A stretch of DNA of 64,000 nt from Thermoanaerobaculia bacterium (GTDB taxonomy: Bacteria > Acidobacteriota > Thermoanaerobaculia > UBA5066), in NCBI GenBank assembly GCA_022071945.1, contig JAJVIN010000028.1, forward strand, positions 62,001-126,000, written 5' to 3'. Shown here one piece after another: positions 47,449 to 55,584 of the stretch (its first letter is position 1; each line of letters begins with the position of its first letter). A program made the position numbers and the translations under genes. The notes beneath the pieces are model-generated. The model saw nothing but the letters and a program-made list of their open reading frames with translations. It had not been told where the DNA came from and ran no database searches.

Positions 47449-47908
47449 GACGGACATCTCCCCTTCGCTCCCCTGCTGGGGATGCACGAAGTCTCTCTGG
47501 CTGTAGTTGTCTTGACGGGCTCTGAGCCGCAGCCCGGTGCGTAAACGAAGGTCGAGAGCACCGCGTTACGGCGGCTCATCAGGAGCGAATTTTAGCACTG
47601 GCCGCGTCTGGGAACATGAGCCAAATGATTCATCCTGGGAACGGCAGGTGAGCGCTTCGATTTCCGGGAAGATGCTGTTCCCCCGTCACTTCCAACTGCT
47701 CCGCATTCCCTTGTTTCCGGGGAGAGCGCGTGGACACACGAGCCCTTCCTGTTCCCTCCCCCGCCCCGCGGGGGAGGGGGTCACCAGACGGTTCCGCGGC
47801 CATTTCCAGGTTCATGCCGTCCGGGGAAGCGGCGAGGCAGGCTCCGCGGGCCGGACTCCGGCGGGCCGGCTCTCGGGGTTTCCGGGCCCGTGGGAGAAAC
47901 TCCCCACC
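47449..47908. other. Divergent region between gdh-like gene and hrpB, with a REP-like hairpin
   Basis: This 460-base region carries the promoters of two divergent genes. Its main feature is a palindrome, CCCTCCCCCGC (47754-47764) and GCGGGGGAGGG (47768-47778) around CCC. The hrpB reading frame stays open through most of it, but the translation there is Arg/Gly-rich and has no good start, so I treat it as non-coding. Confidence 0.6.
47754..47778. repeat. REP-like palindrome
   Basis: An 11-bp perfect stem with a 3-base loop in intergenic DNA, similar in C-rich/G-rich style to the hairpins at 28262-28287 and 24872-24890. Confidence 0.5.
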
Positions 47909-50473
47909 GTGCCAGAGGGCCGCTCTCCTCTCCCCATCGACTCCGCCGCGCCCGAGATCCTTGCGAGACTCCGGGAGTCCCGGCCCGTCCTCGTCATCGC
48001 CGCCCCGGGAGCCGGGAAGACGACCCGCCTGCCTCTCCACCTCCTGGAGGGAGGCCTCCTTCAATCCGGACAGCTCCTTCTCCTGCAGCCCCGCCGCGTC
48101 GCCGCCCGCTCCGCCGCTCGCAGGCTCGCCTCCGAGCTCGGTGAGGCACCCGGCCAGACCGCCGGCTACGTCACCCGGGACGAGTCGAGGGTCTCCTCCG
48201 CAACCCGCATCCTGGTCGCCACCGAGGGGGTCTTGACCCGGCGTCTTCTCGACGATCCGTTCCTGACGGGCGTCGGGACCGTCTTTCTCGACGAGTTCCA
48301 CGAGAGAAGCCTTCACACGGACCTCGCCCTGGCGATGCTCCAGGAGATTCGCCAGACGGTCCGGCCTGACCTGGGGATTCTGGTCGGTTCCGCGACGCTC
48401 GATCCCGATCCGCTGGCGGCGTATCTCTCATCTTCCGGGCCGCCCGCCGCCGTCGTGAACGTGCCCGGCAGCCTCTTTCCCCTCACGATTCACAACGAGA
48501 CCCTGCCGGACCGAAGGCCGCTCGACCGCCAAGTGGCCTCGGCGGTTCTTCGCGCTCTCGACGAGGTCCCCTCCGGGGACATCCTGGTTTTCTTGCCCGG
48601 CGCGCGGGAGATCCGGGCCGTGGAAGCGGCTCTCGCCCCCTCGCTCTCGGGCCTGCCCGTGGACATCCACCTTCTCCACGGCGAGCTCTCCGCGTCGACC
48701 CAGGATGCCGCCCTCTCGCCGGCCCCGCCGGGTCGCCGAAAGGTCATCCTGTCGACGAATGTAACCGAAACTTCCCTGACGATCGAGGGCGTGAGGGCCG
48801 TCGTCGACTCGGGGTTCGTCCGGACAGCCCGTTTCGATTCCCGGACCGGCATCGACCGCCTGGACACCGAGCGTGTCTCGCTCGCCAGCGCGCGGCAGCG
48901 GGCGGGGCGGGCCGGGCGCGTGGCGGCCGGGACCGTCTACCGGCTCTTCAGCAAGGACGACGAGAGAGCCCTCCGGCCCTTCGACGAACCCGAGATCCAC
49001 CGGGTCGACCTCGCCTCGGCCCTGCTCACCGTCCTGACCTGGGCCGCGCGGCCTCCGGAGGCCTTCCCCTGGTTCTCGCCTCCCCCCGCCTCCCGGATCC
49101 AGCTGGCCGTCGCCCTCCTCAGAGGCCTGGGGGCCCTGAAGGGAGACTCCGTCACGCTCTCGGAGCGAGGCAGACGGATGGCCCGGCTCCCCCTCCATCC
49201 TCGTCTCGCGGCGCTCTTGATCGATGGGCACGGCCGCGGACACCTCGAGAAGGCGGCCCTCATCGCGGCGCTTCTGGAGGAACGCGACGTCCTTTTCCCG
49301 AGATCCGGTCTCGCTCGAGGCAGGGCGGCTGTGCACCGCAGCCGTTCCGACGTGCTCCTTCGGGCTGGCCTCGTCGAGGAGTTCGAGAAGGGGCAAGACT
49401 CCGGCGGGATGCTGGACCCCGGCACCGCCCGGAGGGTCCTGCGTCTTCGCGACCGGTTCAGGGCCGACGCGGAGCGCGCGCTGGGCCGCGCGAGCCGGCG
49501 TCCGGCCTCGGAGGACGACCTTCTCGGCCTCACAATCGCCGTCTATCCGGACCGCCTCGCCCGCCAGACGGGGCCTGGCACGTTCGCCGTCACCGGGGGT
49601 CTGACGGCAAGGCTCGCGCCGGAAAGCTCCATCGGGAACGAGGACTTGATCGTCGCGGTCGACATCGAAACGGGAGCCTCGGGGAGCACCATCCGCCTGG
49701 CGTCGGCCGCCCCGCTGGCCCTTCTCGAAGAGATTGAGGGTTTCGAAAAGGGTCTGGAACGGCTGACCGTTCGACGGTTCGACCCCGAGTCTGAACGGGT
49801 CGTGGCGGAGCGGCAGGTCCGGACGCCGGGTCTCGTCCTGGACTCTCGCGAAATCCCGGTCCCGCAGGACGAGGAAACGGAGCGGGTTCTCCTCGAGGCG
49901 GCGCTGCTGGCGCCCGAAAAGGCCCTCGGCGTCGACGAGCCTTTCCGGCGCCTGGCCGCGCGAATCGCGTTCCTGGGCCGGGTCATGCCCGAGCTGGCGC
50001 TCGTCGAGCCAGACCTCGAGGTCCTGCGCGGCTGGCTCCCCGGGCTCGTTCACGGAAGGAAGCGCTTTTCCGAGCTTCGCGAGGTCGACCTCTCGAGTGT
50101 TCTCCTCGAGACGCTCCCGTTCGCGAAGAAGAAGGCCCTGGACGAGTACGCCCCGGAGAGCCTCCCGGTTCCTACGGGCCGGTCCATCCGGATCGACTAC
50201 TCGGGCGGTCAGCCCGTCCTGGCCGTCAAGCTGCAGGAGCTCTTCGGCCTGAAGGCTTCCCCGACGGTCGCAGCGGGCCGGGTGAAGGTCCTTCTCCACC
50301 TCCTCTCGCCGGCGGGGAGACCGGTGCAGGTGACGGCCGACCTCGCGAGCTTCTGGAACAACACGTATCCGGTGGTCAGAAAGGAGCTCCGCGGCCGCTA
50401 CCCGAAACACCCGTGGCCCGAGGATCCGTGGAACGCGCCTCCGATGAGGGGAACGACCCGGTCGGGCAGGTGA
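47909..50473 (+). CDS. hrpB: ATP-dependent RNA helicase HrpB
   Basis: The GTG at 47909 gives 854 residues, the usual HrpB length, with GGGAG 12 bases upstream. Helicase motifs are Walker A APGAGKTTRLPL, the HrpB-specific box II variant DEFHERSLHTDLAL, SATLDPDPLAAYL, STNVTETSLTIEGV and the arginine-finger region ARQRAGRAGRVAAGTVYRLF. The C-terminal HrpB domain (YPKHPWPEDPWNAPPMRGT) is complete. The enzyme is a DExH helicase whose RNA substrate in bacteria is unknown; in some species it affects mRNA processing and host attachment. Confidence 0.96.
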   Translation: MPEGRSPLPIDSAAPEILARLRESRPVLVIAAPGAGKTTRLPLHLLEGGLLQSGQLLLLQPRRVAARSAARRLASELGEAPGQTAGYVTRDESRVSSATRILVATEGVLTRRLLDDPFLTGVGTVFLDEFHERSLHTDLALAMLQEIRQTVRPDLGILVGSATLDPDPLAAYLSSSGPPAAVVNVPGSLFPLTIHNETLPDRRPLDRQVASAVLRALDEVPSGDILVFLPGAREIRAVEAALAPSLSGLPVDIHLLHGELSASTQDAALSPAPPGRRKVILSTNVTETSLTIEGVRAVVDSGFVRTARFDSRTGIDRLDTERVSLASARQRAGRAGRVAAGTVYRLFSKDDERALRPFDEPEIHRVDLASALLTVLTWAARPPEAFPWFSPPPASRIQLAVALLRGLGALKGDSVTLSERGRRMARLPLHPRLAALLIDGHGRGHLEKAALIAALLEERDVLFPRSGLARGRAAVHRSRSDVLLRAGLVEEFEKGQDSGGMLDPGTARRVLRLRDRFRADAERALGRASRRPASEDDLLGLTIAVYPDRLARQTGPGTFAVTGGLTARLAPESSIGNEDLIVAVDIETGASGSTIRLASAAPLALLEEIEGFEKGLERLTVRRFDPESERVVAERQVRTPGLVLDSREIPVPQDEETERVLLEAALLAPEKALGVDEPFRRLAARIAFLGRVMPELALVEPDLEVLRGWLPGLVHGRKRFSELREVDLSSVLLETLPFAKKKALDEYAPESLPVPTGRSIRIDYSGGQPVLAVKLQELFGLKASPTVAAGRVKVLLHLLSPAGRPVQVTADLASFWNNTYPVVRKELRGRYPKHPWPEDPWNAPPMRGTTRSGR

Positions 50474-50492
50474 TCGGGGCGAGTGAGTCAGG

Positions 50493-50921
50493 TCAGAGGA
50501 AGAAGAAGGCCAGGGCGGTGGCGAAGCGGAGGGTCCAGGCTCCCGTGCGGACCCAGCTCGTGAGGACGAGCCGCCTGATGACGGCCTCGTCGAACCCCGC
50601 CTGCAGGCGTCGATGGAGAGGGAGCTGAATCGCGAGGGTGCTCGTCCAGATCACAGCCAAGAGGACGGCGCCGAAAAGGGCGAGCCAGCTGGGACCGGGC
50701 GGAGCCAGCCAGAGGAGAGCGCCCGCTGACGCGAGCTCGGCTAGGACGGGGCCGATGAGCATCCAGCCCGCGCGGCGTGCGAGGGTCTGGTGGTAGGCGC
50801 AAAAGCCCTCCCGCCCCACTCGCGACAGGAGCGGGAGCTGCACCAGCTGGACGAACCAGACGACTCCGGTCATGAAGAAGGTGACCGAAGCGTGGGCGAT
50901 GATCGCCTGGCGGTAGGTCAT
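50493..50921 (-). CDS. Four-helix hypothetical membrane protein
   Basis: The 142 residues form four hydrophobic helices (about 12-32, 52-72, 78-97 and 122-142). Conserved-looking residues sit in VWFVQLVQLPLLSRV and AYHQTLARRAGWMLIGPVLA, where an inward Trp/His/Tyr set resembles the small DUF1772-like and anthrone-oxygenase-like membrane folds. I cannot assign a function. It is convergent with hrpB, 19 bases apart, and downstream of the Fur-family gene on the same strand. Confidence 0.75.
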   Translation of the reverse strand: MTYRQAIIAHASVTFFMTGVVWFVQLVQLPLLSRVGREGFCAYHQTLARRAGWMLIGPVLAELASAGALLWLAPPGPSWLALFGAVLLAVIWTSTLAIQLPLHRRLQAGFDEAVIRRLVLTSWVRTGAWTLRFATALAFFFL

Positions 50922-51026
50922 CAGCGGATTCTCTCTCCTCTGGGCCCGATCACGGCTCCCCTTGGACGCCGTCGAGCGGACCCTCGGCGCGCCTTCGAAT
51001 CACGGCTGGGCGAGAGATTCCCCTCG

Positions 51027-51455
51027 TCAACTCCCGGAAGCCCGGCAAGTCCGGCAGAGCCCGTGGAACATCAGGCTCCAGCCGTCCACGACGAGGCCCC
51101 CGGGCAAGACCGTTCCGGGCGGCAGACAAGGGGGACCAGCCTCGACATCGAACAGGCGGCCGCAGGACGTGCACAGGAAGTGCGCGTGAGGCCGCCTCCC
51201 TCCGAGCTCGTAGGCGGTCGAACCATCGGGCAACGAGACGGGGACGATGCAGCGATCATCGAGAAGCGGACGCAGGGTCCTGTAGACGGTGGCGAGCCCC
51301 AGGCCGGGCAGCCGGGCGCGAGAGCGAAGAAGGAGCTCTCCGGCATCGATCGGTCCCGTGGCCTCCTTCAGGACTTCCATGATGGCTTCTCGCTGCCGGG
51401 TCCGGCGCGCCGCGAGCCCCTCGCGGACGGGTCCCGGATAGGTGAGGGGTGCCAT
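51027..51455 (-). CDS. Fur-family transcriptional regulator
   Basis: The 142-residue protein has the winged helix (RRTRQREAIMEVLKEATG, then GLGLATVYRTLRPLLDD) and the HAHFLCTSCGRLFDVE hinge and zinc region. A second CRTC near the end completes the structural Cys4 zinc site. The metal-sensing His of the HxH type (RPHAHF) is present. The subtype (Fur, Zur, PerR) cannot be told from this sequence alone. A four-helix membrane protein gene follows after 105 bases and a methyltransferase gene is 60 bases upstream, so a shared regulon is possible but not shown. Confidence 0.92.
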   Translation of the reverse strand: MAPLTYPGPVREGLAARRTRQREAIMEVLKEATGPIDAGELLLRSRARLPGLGLATVYRTLRPLLDDRCIVPVSLPDGSTAYELGGRRPHAHFLCTSCGRLFDVEAGPPCLPPGTVLPGGLVVDGWSLMFHGLCRTCRASGS

Positions 51456-51515
51456 GGGCTGCAGTATGAGCCGGGCAAAACCAGAGCGCCAGCCCTGTCC
51501 GCGGAGCGTCCCGGG

Positions 51516-52574
51516 TCACGTCTCGGCTGCCCAGAAAAGAAAGAGCGTGTTCACCGGAAAGTACCGGAGCATCTGCTGTCCGATCGTGTCATCGAGCTCG
51601 GCCGTGACGCGGTCGAGGAGCTTCATCGCCCGCTTGCTCAGGCCCAGACCATTGAAGTTGTCGCGGATCATCGGGGCATACGGAATCCTCAGTTCGGGCC
51701 GGTAGAGGATGTTGCACTCGGAAAAGCGATCGAATCCCGCCTCGAGGGCTCTTTTCTTCAGGACGTCCGGGTCGAAGAGGTACTTGTCGTCGAGTTTCTC
51801 GAGAAAGCCCAGGTCATTCCGGTCGTCGGCGGACATGAGGTTGTAGAGGTGGGATTTCCAGCCCTGAAGCTGCTTCCGGTCGCGGTCCGTCAGCCCGGTG
51901 AAGGGCCATTTCGTATCCGTGACGAGTAGAACCCCGCACAAAAAGCGGAACATCTCGAAGGCGCCCCGGTGGGGCTCTTCCAGGACGCAGAATCCTCCGG
52001 GAGCCAGGACCCGCACGAATTCCGTGAGCGCCACCGGGTAATCGAGGATGTGGTGGAGGATGTCCATGCCAAAGATGATGTCGACCGAGTGATCCGGGAG
52101 CGGCAGGTCGAGGCTGTTGCAAACCGCATAGCGAATCTTCGCTTCTGGCTCCCCGGGCTGTCGTCGGCGCCAGTTGATGCGTAGCATGTCCGCCGACAGG
52201 TCGGTGACGAAGAGTCTCTCGTACGGGAATTGGACTCCGGAGGCCAGGGCCCGCGTCATCTGGCCCGTTCCGGCCCCGATCTCGAGAATCGTGCCTGGCC
52301 CTCGTCCATTCGCCCCGGGTTCCTTCGCCTTCAGCTGTTCCAACACCCAGAAGCCGTGCTCACATGCGACGCGGACCCTGTCGTCGTAAGCCGCGGCCTC
52401 CTCGCGAAACATGGACCCGAGAAAGTTCTCCGGCGCGCTCGGGTCGACGACGAAGTTCGGGATGCAGCCGTCCAAGAGCCCGAATCGAGCCTCGCACGAC
52501 GGACAGCCGGCGGCGTTCTCGAGGAGGATGAGATCCACGGTTCTTCGGCAGCGGGTGCAGCGGAACTCTGGCAT
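51516..52574 (-). CDS. SAM-dependent methyltransferase with N-terminal zinc ribbon
   Basis: The ATG at 52574 gives 352 residues. A zinc ribbon opens the protein (FRCTRCRRTVDLIL, GCPSCEARFG). A class I methyltransferase follows with motif I LEIGAGTGQMTRAL, the SAM-adenine Asp in VTDLSADMLRINW, and motif post-I LDLPLPDHSVDIIFGMDILH. The ribbon-plus-methyltransferase plan is typical of Methyltransf_11 proteins that modify lipids, quinones or small molecules. The substrate is unknown. It ends 60 bases from the Fur-family start. Confidence 0.9.
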   Translation of the reverse strand: MPEFRCTRCRRTVDLILLENAAGCPSCEARFGLLDGCIPNFVVDPSAPENFLGSMFREEAAAYDDRVRVACEHGFWVLEQLKAKEPGANGRGPGTILEIGAGTGQMTRALASGVQFPYERLFVTDLSADMLRINWRRRQPGEPEAKIRYAVCNSLDLPLPDHSVDIIFGMDILHHILDYPVALTEFVRVLAPGGFCVLEEPHRGAFEMFRFLCGVLLVTDTKWPFTGLTDRDRKQLQGWKSHLYNLMSADDRNDLGFLEKLDDKYLFDPDVLKKRALEAGFDRFSECNILYRPELRIPYAPMIRDNFNGLGLSKRAMKLLDRVTAELDDTIGQQMLRYFPVNTLFLFWAAET

Positions 52575-52687
52575 GGAGCCCGGATTATGGGGCTCGCAGA
52601 TCCGTCTCTCGCACATTCCGCCAAAGCGAGCCCACGGCGATCTCCCCTCCGCCGCTCAGGGGTTCCCGGCCGGAATGGCGGGTCGCT

Positions 52688-53038
52688 TCAGGCTGGGATC
52701 TGACTCGACCAGATCTGGAACCGTCCCATGACCATGTCGCCGGTGACTCCGCGAACGGCTCCGCTGTTCTGGAGGTGCATTCCCGCCCGCGCCTGATGCC
52801 TGACCCAGTCGTCGCTCGCCATGACTTCATCGAGCTTCGGGCTCTCGCCGTGGATCAGGAAAAACCCGTTGAGATCTCCGCCGTGTGAATCCAGGAACAC
52901 GGTCTCGAAGGAAGTGATCATTCCCGAGTCTCGCAGACTGGACAAGTACTTCATGAACTCGCCGAAATGGGCGGCACTGAGGGCCTCACGCCCCGGAACA
53001 GGCCGGTTCCAACCAAAGAGAATGACATTCGATGCCAT
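52688..53038 (-). CDS. Small ferredoxin-like-fold hypothetical protein
   Basis: The 116 residues (SNVILFGWNRPVPGREALSA, then FFLIHGESPKLDEVMASDDW) match the YCII/dimeric alpha-beta barrel pattern in which a Lys- or Asp-containing strand follows a conserved H-G. No catalytic residue set is visible. It is probably a small homodimeric protein of unknown role. It stands alone between the methyltransferase gene and a 192-base gap. Confidence 0.7.
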   Translation of the reverse strand: MASNVILFGWNRPVPGREALSAAHFGEFMKYLSSLRDSGMITSFETVFLDSHGGDLNGFFLIHGESPKLDEVMASDDWVRHQARAGMHLQNSGAVRGVTGDMVMGRFQIWSSQIPA

Positions 53039-53230
53039 TGCCCGCCTCCTGCATTAACGCGTTTGGCGGCAGGATAGCACGCGAATCGGAAGGCGGCCCG
53101 ATTGCCCTTCATCGCAGCCGGCGAGGCACGTGGACGCGGCCCGAGATGACGCGTGGAGTCTCGAGTCAGAAGAACAGCTCCCGGGTCGCCTCGAGCGGGA
53201 TCTCGAGCCTCCACGCGATGCTGTCGGGCG

Positions 53231-53626
53231 TCAGCGTCTGCCGTAAACCTCGACGACAGCCCCCTTGCGTCCCAGGGTCTTCGCCTCGTAGGCGAACTCG
53301 ATGCGCTTGATGACTCGATTGCCCCCGCGCAGATCGAGCACCCGGGATTCGCCGCCGGCCGGGATGACATCACGCAGCTCGAGGTCGTCGGACGTCCCCG
53401 CCCCGTAGATCACGGTCACGCGGTAGAAACGGACGGCGTGGCGCTTGACACGGAGCTTGACCGCCTCGAAGGTGCCTTCGGAAGCCGTCACCTCCACGGT
53501 GTCCCGCTCGGCCTTGTCATTGACGTGGCGCTGACCGAGAAAGACCCACTTTTCCGCGGCCGCGGGAAGAGCAGGGAGACAGAAAGCAACGAAAAGAAGA
53601 AGGGCAATCACACGAAATCGGGACAT
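53231..53626 (-). CDS. Small exported hypothetical protein
   Basis: The 131 residues begin with a clear signal peptide (FRVIALLLFVAFCLPALPAA, then A). The mature part is a beta-rich domain: KWVFLGQRHVNDKAERDTVE, then FEAVKLRVKRHAVRFYRVTV and RVIKRIEFAYEA. It reads like the DUF2541-type periplasmic beta-sandwich, but the match is only suggestive. No membrane anchor other than the signal is present. Confidence 0.75.
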   Translation of the reverse strand: MSRFRVIALLLFVAFCLPALPAAAEKWVFLGQRHVNDKAERDTVEVTASEGTFEAVKLRVKRHAVRFYRVTVIYGAGTSDDLELRDVIPAGGESRVLDLRGGNRVIKRIEFAYEAKTLGRKGAVVEVYGRR

Positions 53627-53707
53627 CGATCCTCCTGATGGGGTTTTGCCCGAGTCTAGCCGAAACGGCCCCCTGGCGGCCTCCCGATTTGCGCCCTCGG
53701 CCGCCGG

Positions 53708-54136
53708 TCAGTTCCCTCCCATGATCGATGCCGTGCTGACGAGTTCCTCGAGCAAGGCGAGCGCGACGCGGCTCGTGATCCGGAAGGGATCGAAGACCGG
53801 CTTCTCTGAGTACTTCAGGATGATCCCCGGGTTCAGCCTGTGGAGATCGACCCGGCCCATTCGCCATCCAGAAAACCGGCGCTCCGTGATCTCCTCGTAG
53901 TCGAGAATCGTGACGCCCGTATGACGGCCGTCCCGGACGATCCGGCTGTAGAGCTGATTGACTTCCTCGCGCCCTCCCTCGAGGACCTGCATGAAGACAT
54001 CGTTGCCGCAGACGCAGAGAACACCGGTGATCCCTGCGTCCGGATTGCGTTCACGCGACTGCGCGAGGATCCCGTTGATCAACTCGTCGTTGACGGGCTG
54101 GCTAGACCGGCTGGCGTAGACGAGACGTACGAGCAT
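53708..54136 (-). CDS. BLUF-domain photoreceptor
   Basis: A stand-alone 142-residue BLUF protein senses blue light through FAD. All photocycle residues are present: Tyr7 (LVYASRS), Asn31 (ERNPDAGITG), Gln50 (VFMQVLEG), and Trp91 with Met93 (SGWRMG). Residues 96-142 form the extra helices that relay the signal to a partner. There is no EAL or cyclase output domain, so it must act on another protein. Its ATG is 9 bases downstream of folE (GTP cyclohydrolase I), on the same strand, making one transcription unit likely. Confidence 0.95.
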   Translation of the reverse strand: MLVRLVYASRSSQPVNDELINGILAQSRERNPDAGITGVLCVCGNDVFMQVLEGGREEVNQLYSRIVRDGRHTGVTILDYEEITERRFSGWRMGRVDLHRLNPGIILKYSEKPVFDPFRITSRVALALLEELVSTASIMGGN

Positions 54137-54145
54137 TTCCTTCCC

Positions 54146-54859
54146 TCACGCCTGGCCGCTGCTGCTGAGGAGCGCCAGGAATTCGCGGCGCAGGTTCGGA
54201 TCCTTCAAGAAGCTCCCGCGCATCACGCTGTTGACCATCTGGGAATTCATGTCCTTGACCCCCCGCCACTGCATGCAGTAGTGGTCGGCCTTCATGACGA
54301 CCGCTAGCCCGTCCGGATGCATCTTCGTCTGGAGAAGGTCGGCGACCTGAATGATGGCCTCTTCCTGAATCTGCGGACGGGCCAGGACCCACTCGACGAG
54401 CCGGGCATATTTCGAGAGCCCGATCAGGGCGGAGTGCTCGTTCGGCATGACCCCGACCCACAGCTCTCCGATGATGGGGCACAGGTGGTGGGAACAGGCG
54501 CTCCTGACCGTCACCGGACCGACGATCATCAGCTCGTTGAGCCTCGAGATGTTCGGGAACTCGGTGACGGGCGGCATCGGGACGTACCGGCCCCGAAACA
54601 CCTCGCTGACGAACATCTTGGCAACGCGCCGGGCGGTGTCCTGGGTGTTGTGATCGCTTCTCGTGTCGATCACGAGAGATTCCAGGACCTCCTGGAGCCG
54701 GGATTGCACTTCGCTCTGGAGCGCCTCGAGCTCTCCCGGTTCCATGAAGTCCGCGATGCTGTCGTTGGCGTGAAACCGCCTTCCAGCTGCGATCAGACGC
54801 CGGCGGATGCGTTCGGAGACGGGGATGCTGCCATCGGTTGCGTCCATGCCTTCGGTCAT
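54146..54859 (-). CDS. folE: GTP cyclohydrolase I
   Basis: The ATG at 54859, with GGAGG 7 bases upstream, gives 237 residues, a little longer than E. coli FolE because of an N-terminal tail. The zinc and active-site motifs are intact: SACSHHLCPIIG supplies Cys and His ligands, and HYCMQWRGVKD supplies the second Cys. The C-terminus (MNSQMVNSVMRGSF) is the family closing strand. The enzyme converts GTP to dihydroneopterin triphosphate, the first step to folate and other pterins. It is directly followed by the BLUF gene. Confidence 0.96.
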   Translation of the reverse strand: MTEGMDATDGSIPVSERIRRRLIAAGRRFHANDSIADFMEPGELEALQSEVQSRLQEVLESLVIDTRSDHNTQDTARRVAKMFVSEVFRGRYVPMPPVTEFPNISRLNELMIVGPVTVRSACSHHLCPIIGELWVGVMPNEHSALIGLSKYARLVEWVLARPQIQEEAIIQVADLLQTKMHPDGLAVVMKADHYCMQWRGVKDMNSQMVNSVMRGSFLKDPNLRREFLALLSSSGQA

Positions 54860-54938
54860 GGCTTCCTCCCTCGCCAGCACTCTACCAGCCCGGGGTGTTC
54901 GCCGCATGGGGTCGCCGCCCGGCCGGCCCTTTCCTCGT

Positions 54939-55544
54939 CTAGCCGGGGACTCTCCTGATGTAGCTCGCGACACCCCCGAGGAGCATCTCGACAGCGATGG
55001 CCGTCAGGACGAGCCCCATCAGCCGCTCGATGGCCGTGAGCGCCTGGTCCCCCAGGACCTTCTCGATGCGGGTGGAAAGAACGAAAACCAAAGCCGTGAC
55101 GGCGATCGTGGCGGTGATGGAAGCCGCGACCACGGCCATGCGGCGGGGATCCGGAGTGGCCATGAGCAGGACGGTCGCCATCGCTGAAGGTCCCGCGATG
55201 AGGGGGATCGCCAGCGGCACGATGAAGGGCTCGGGGGCGTTCTCGTCCTCACCCAGGCGGGCTCCCCTGTCCGGAAAGATCATCCGGATCGCGATCAGGA
55301 GCAGGACCACCCCGCCGCTCACGCGGAGCGACTCGTCACTCAGATGGAGGACGGAGAGGATCGGACGGCCCGCGAACAGGAACAGCAGCAAAGCGGCAAA
55401 GGCGATCAGACACTCCCTCACGGCCACCCTGTTCCGGCGCTCCGGCCGGACCTTCTTCAAGGTGGCCACGAAGAACGGGATGTTCCCGAGGGGATCGGTG
55501 ATCAGGATCAGGAGGATGGTCGTTGAGAAAAAGCCGCCTTCCAT
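54939..55544 (-). CDS. MarC-family membrane protein
   Basis: The ATG at 55544 (MEGGFFSTTILLILITDPLG) gives 201 residues and six hydrophobic helices. The family signature LITDPLGNIPFFVA near the start and the second half VPLAIPLIAGPSAMATVLLM are intact. MarC was once linked to multidrug resistance but that assignment was withdrawn, and its substrate is unknown. It follows the RCK-channel-like gene by 40 bases and precedes folE by 79 bases on the same strand. Confidence 0.93.
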   Translation of the reverse strand: MEGGFFSTTILLILITDPLGNIPFFVATLKKVRPERRNRVAVRECLIAFAALLLFLFAGRPILSVLHLSDESLRVSGGVVLLLIAIRMIFPDRGARLGEDENAPEPFIVPLAIPLIAGPSAMATVLLMATPDPRRMAVVAASITATIAVTALVFVLSTRIEKVLGDQALTAIERLMGLVLTAIAVEMLLGGVASYIRRVPG

Positions 55545-55584
55545 ACCGTCGCCCCGGAGCATATCCGCGGGCGGCGGAATCGAC

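Noticed and set aside
47537-47908. Upstream extension of hrpB
   Set aside because: The frame is open but contains a REP-like palindrome and lacks a ribosome site. HrpB length and homology begin at 47909.
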